The position numbers and the translations under genes are program-made. This document shows, piece by piece, positions 36,637-36,934 of a stretch of 36,934 bases of DNA (positions are counted from its first letter, which is position 1; each line of letters begins with the position of its first letter). Below the pieces are notes generated by a model. The model ran no database searches. It saw only the letters and a list, made by a program, of their open reading frames with translations, and was not told the DNA's origin. Origin of the DNA: Pseudomonadota bacterium (GTDB lineage Bacteria > Pseudomonadota > Gammaproteobacteria > Acidithiobacillales > Acidithiobacillaceae); contig JAKARO010000019.1 in NCBI GenBank assembly GCA_021821885.1, positions 1 through 36,934 of the forward strand. Reading direction: 5' to 3'.

Positions 36637-36712
36637 GCCCCGGTAGCTCAGTGGATAGAGCAACCGCCTCCTAAGCGGTAGGTCGTACGTTCGATTCGTA
36701 TCCGGGGCGCCA
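36637..36712 (+). tRNA. tRNA-Arg (anticodon CCT)
   Basis: A 76-base cloverleaf. The acceptor arms GCCCCGG/CCGGGGC pair, the anticodon stem ACCGC/GCGGT encloses CTCCTAA with anticodon CCT (36670-36672), the T-loop is TTCGATT, and CCA is encoded at 36710-36712. It reads the rare AGG arginine codon. An antisense frame here gives the familiar false peptide and is not a gene. Confidence 0.97.
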
Positions 36713-36814
36713 ATAAAAAACATGCTGTTACTGTAACTCCTTCCGATATCCTGCATTCCATATGCGATACTTGCGCGACTCCAAACCAAGAAAACCCTAT
36801 CGCGGAGGGCATAT

Positions 36815-36934
36815 ATGGCAACCATTTCACCACATGCCTATGAACCTTTCTCAGCCGCCAGCCGGACAGGCCTGTGGTCCATGCATGCGTTGAGCAGGCG
36901 CAGAGGCAGCTCTGGCTCCCAAAAGCGCCAGTTG
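36815..36934 (+). CDS. Start of an unknown gene, cut by the window end
   Basis: An open frame of 40 codons beginning MATISPHAYEPFSAASRTGL and running past the end of the window. GGAGGG lies five bases before the ATG, a very strong ribosome-binding site, which is the main reason to call it. The visible residues are serine- and arginine-rich with no recognisable motif. It lies just downstream of tRNA-Arg, a common position for integrated elements, but nothing visible identifies one. Confidence 0.45.
   Translation, partial: MATISPHAYEPFSAASRTGLWSMHALSRRRGSSGSQKRQL

Noticed and set aside
36583-36825. Minus-strand frame opposite tRNA-Arg encoding a TNRTYDLPLRRRLL-type peptide
   Set aside because: This is the well-known false protein produced by reading the antisense strand of a tRNA gene.

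Overview
The window reads as a chromosomal segment of a Gram-negative proteobacterium with roughly 55-60% GC. The evidence is Lnt, outer-membrane proteins, a miaB-phoH-ybeY-corC-lnt cluster, UbiC/UbiA, a sigma-54 promoter and Sec-type signal peptides. Paired GH57 glucan enzymes beside glgC, together with a VpsR/FleQ-like regulator, would suit an Acidithiobacillus-like lineage. That placement is inference only. No insertion sequence, prophage or CRISPR array was seen.

Layout. 160-3327 (+): an AurF-like diiron oxygenase, a small unknown protein, phosphoglucomutase and a YtxH protein, tightly packed. A tRNA-Pro(TGG) and an EamA-type transporter follow. 4550-9813 (-): miaB-phoH-ybeY-corC-lnt, joined by short stop/start overlaps or a 6-nt gap. 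SelO (-) and a DUF445 membrane protein (+) are divergent. 12839-19658 (-): glgC, two GH57 glucan enzymes, a ROK sugar kinase and murI are chained with gaps or overlaps of a few bases. 19884-24418 (+): a PmtA-like methyltransferase with a strong terminator, then ubiC-ubiA, then priA with a perfect DnaA-box sequence just upstream.

24538-31685 is the most interesting part. A VpsR/FleQ-like sigma-54 activator sits directly upstream of a perfect -24/-12 promoter (TGGCAC-N5-TTGCT). This promoter drives five genes for exported proteins: a small unknown protein, a three-repeat protein, a six-repeat protein with GNIGVN...NQQ.N repeats, a C39-type cysteine peptidase with no ABC transporter, and another exported protein with IQN motifs. 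A 17-bp perfect hairpin terminator closes the operon. A FapF-like outer-membrane beta-barrel gene lies beyond it in the opposite orientation. The order and protein types match the functional-amyloid Fap system of Pseudomonas (fapA-F), but the sequences are divergent, the F gene is inverted, and the regulator is built into the locus. I infer a divergent biofilm-amyloid system.

31822-33985 holds convergent cold-shock genes (a Csp protein and a DeaD-type helicase). Next come a metallo-beta-lactamase-like protein lacking metal ligands, about 900 bases with no gene I can defend, a sodium/calcium exchanger-like protein, tRNA-Arg(CCT) and the start of an unknown gene that runs off the window.
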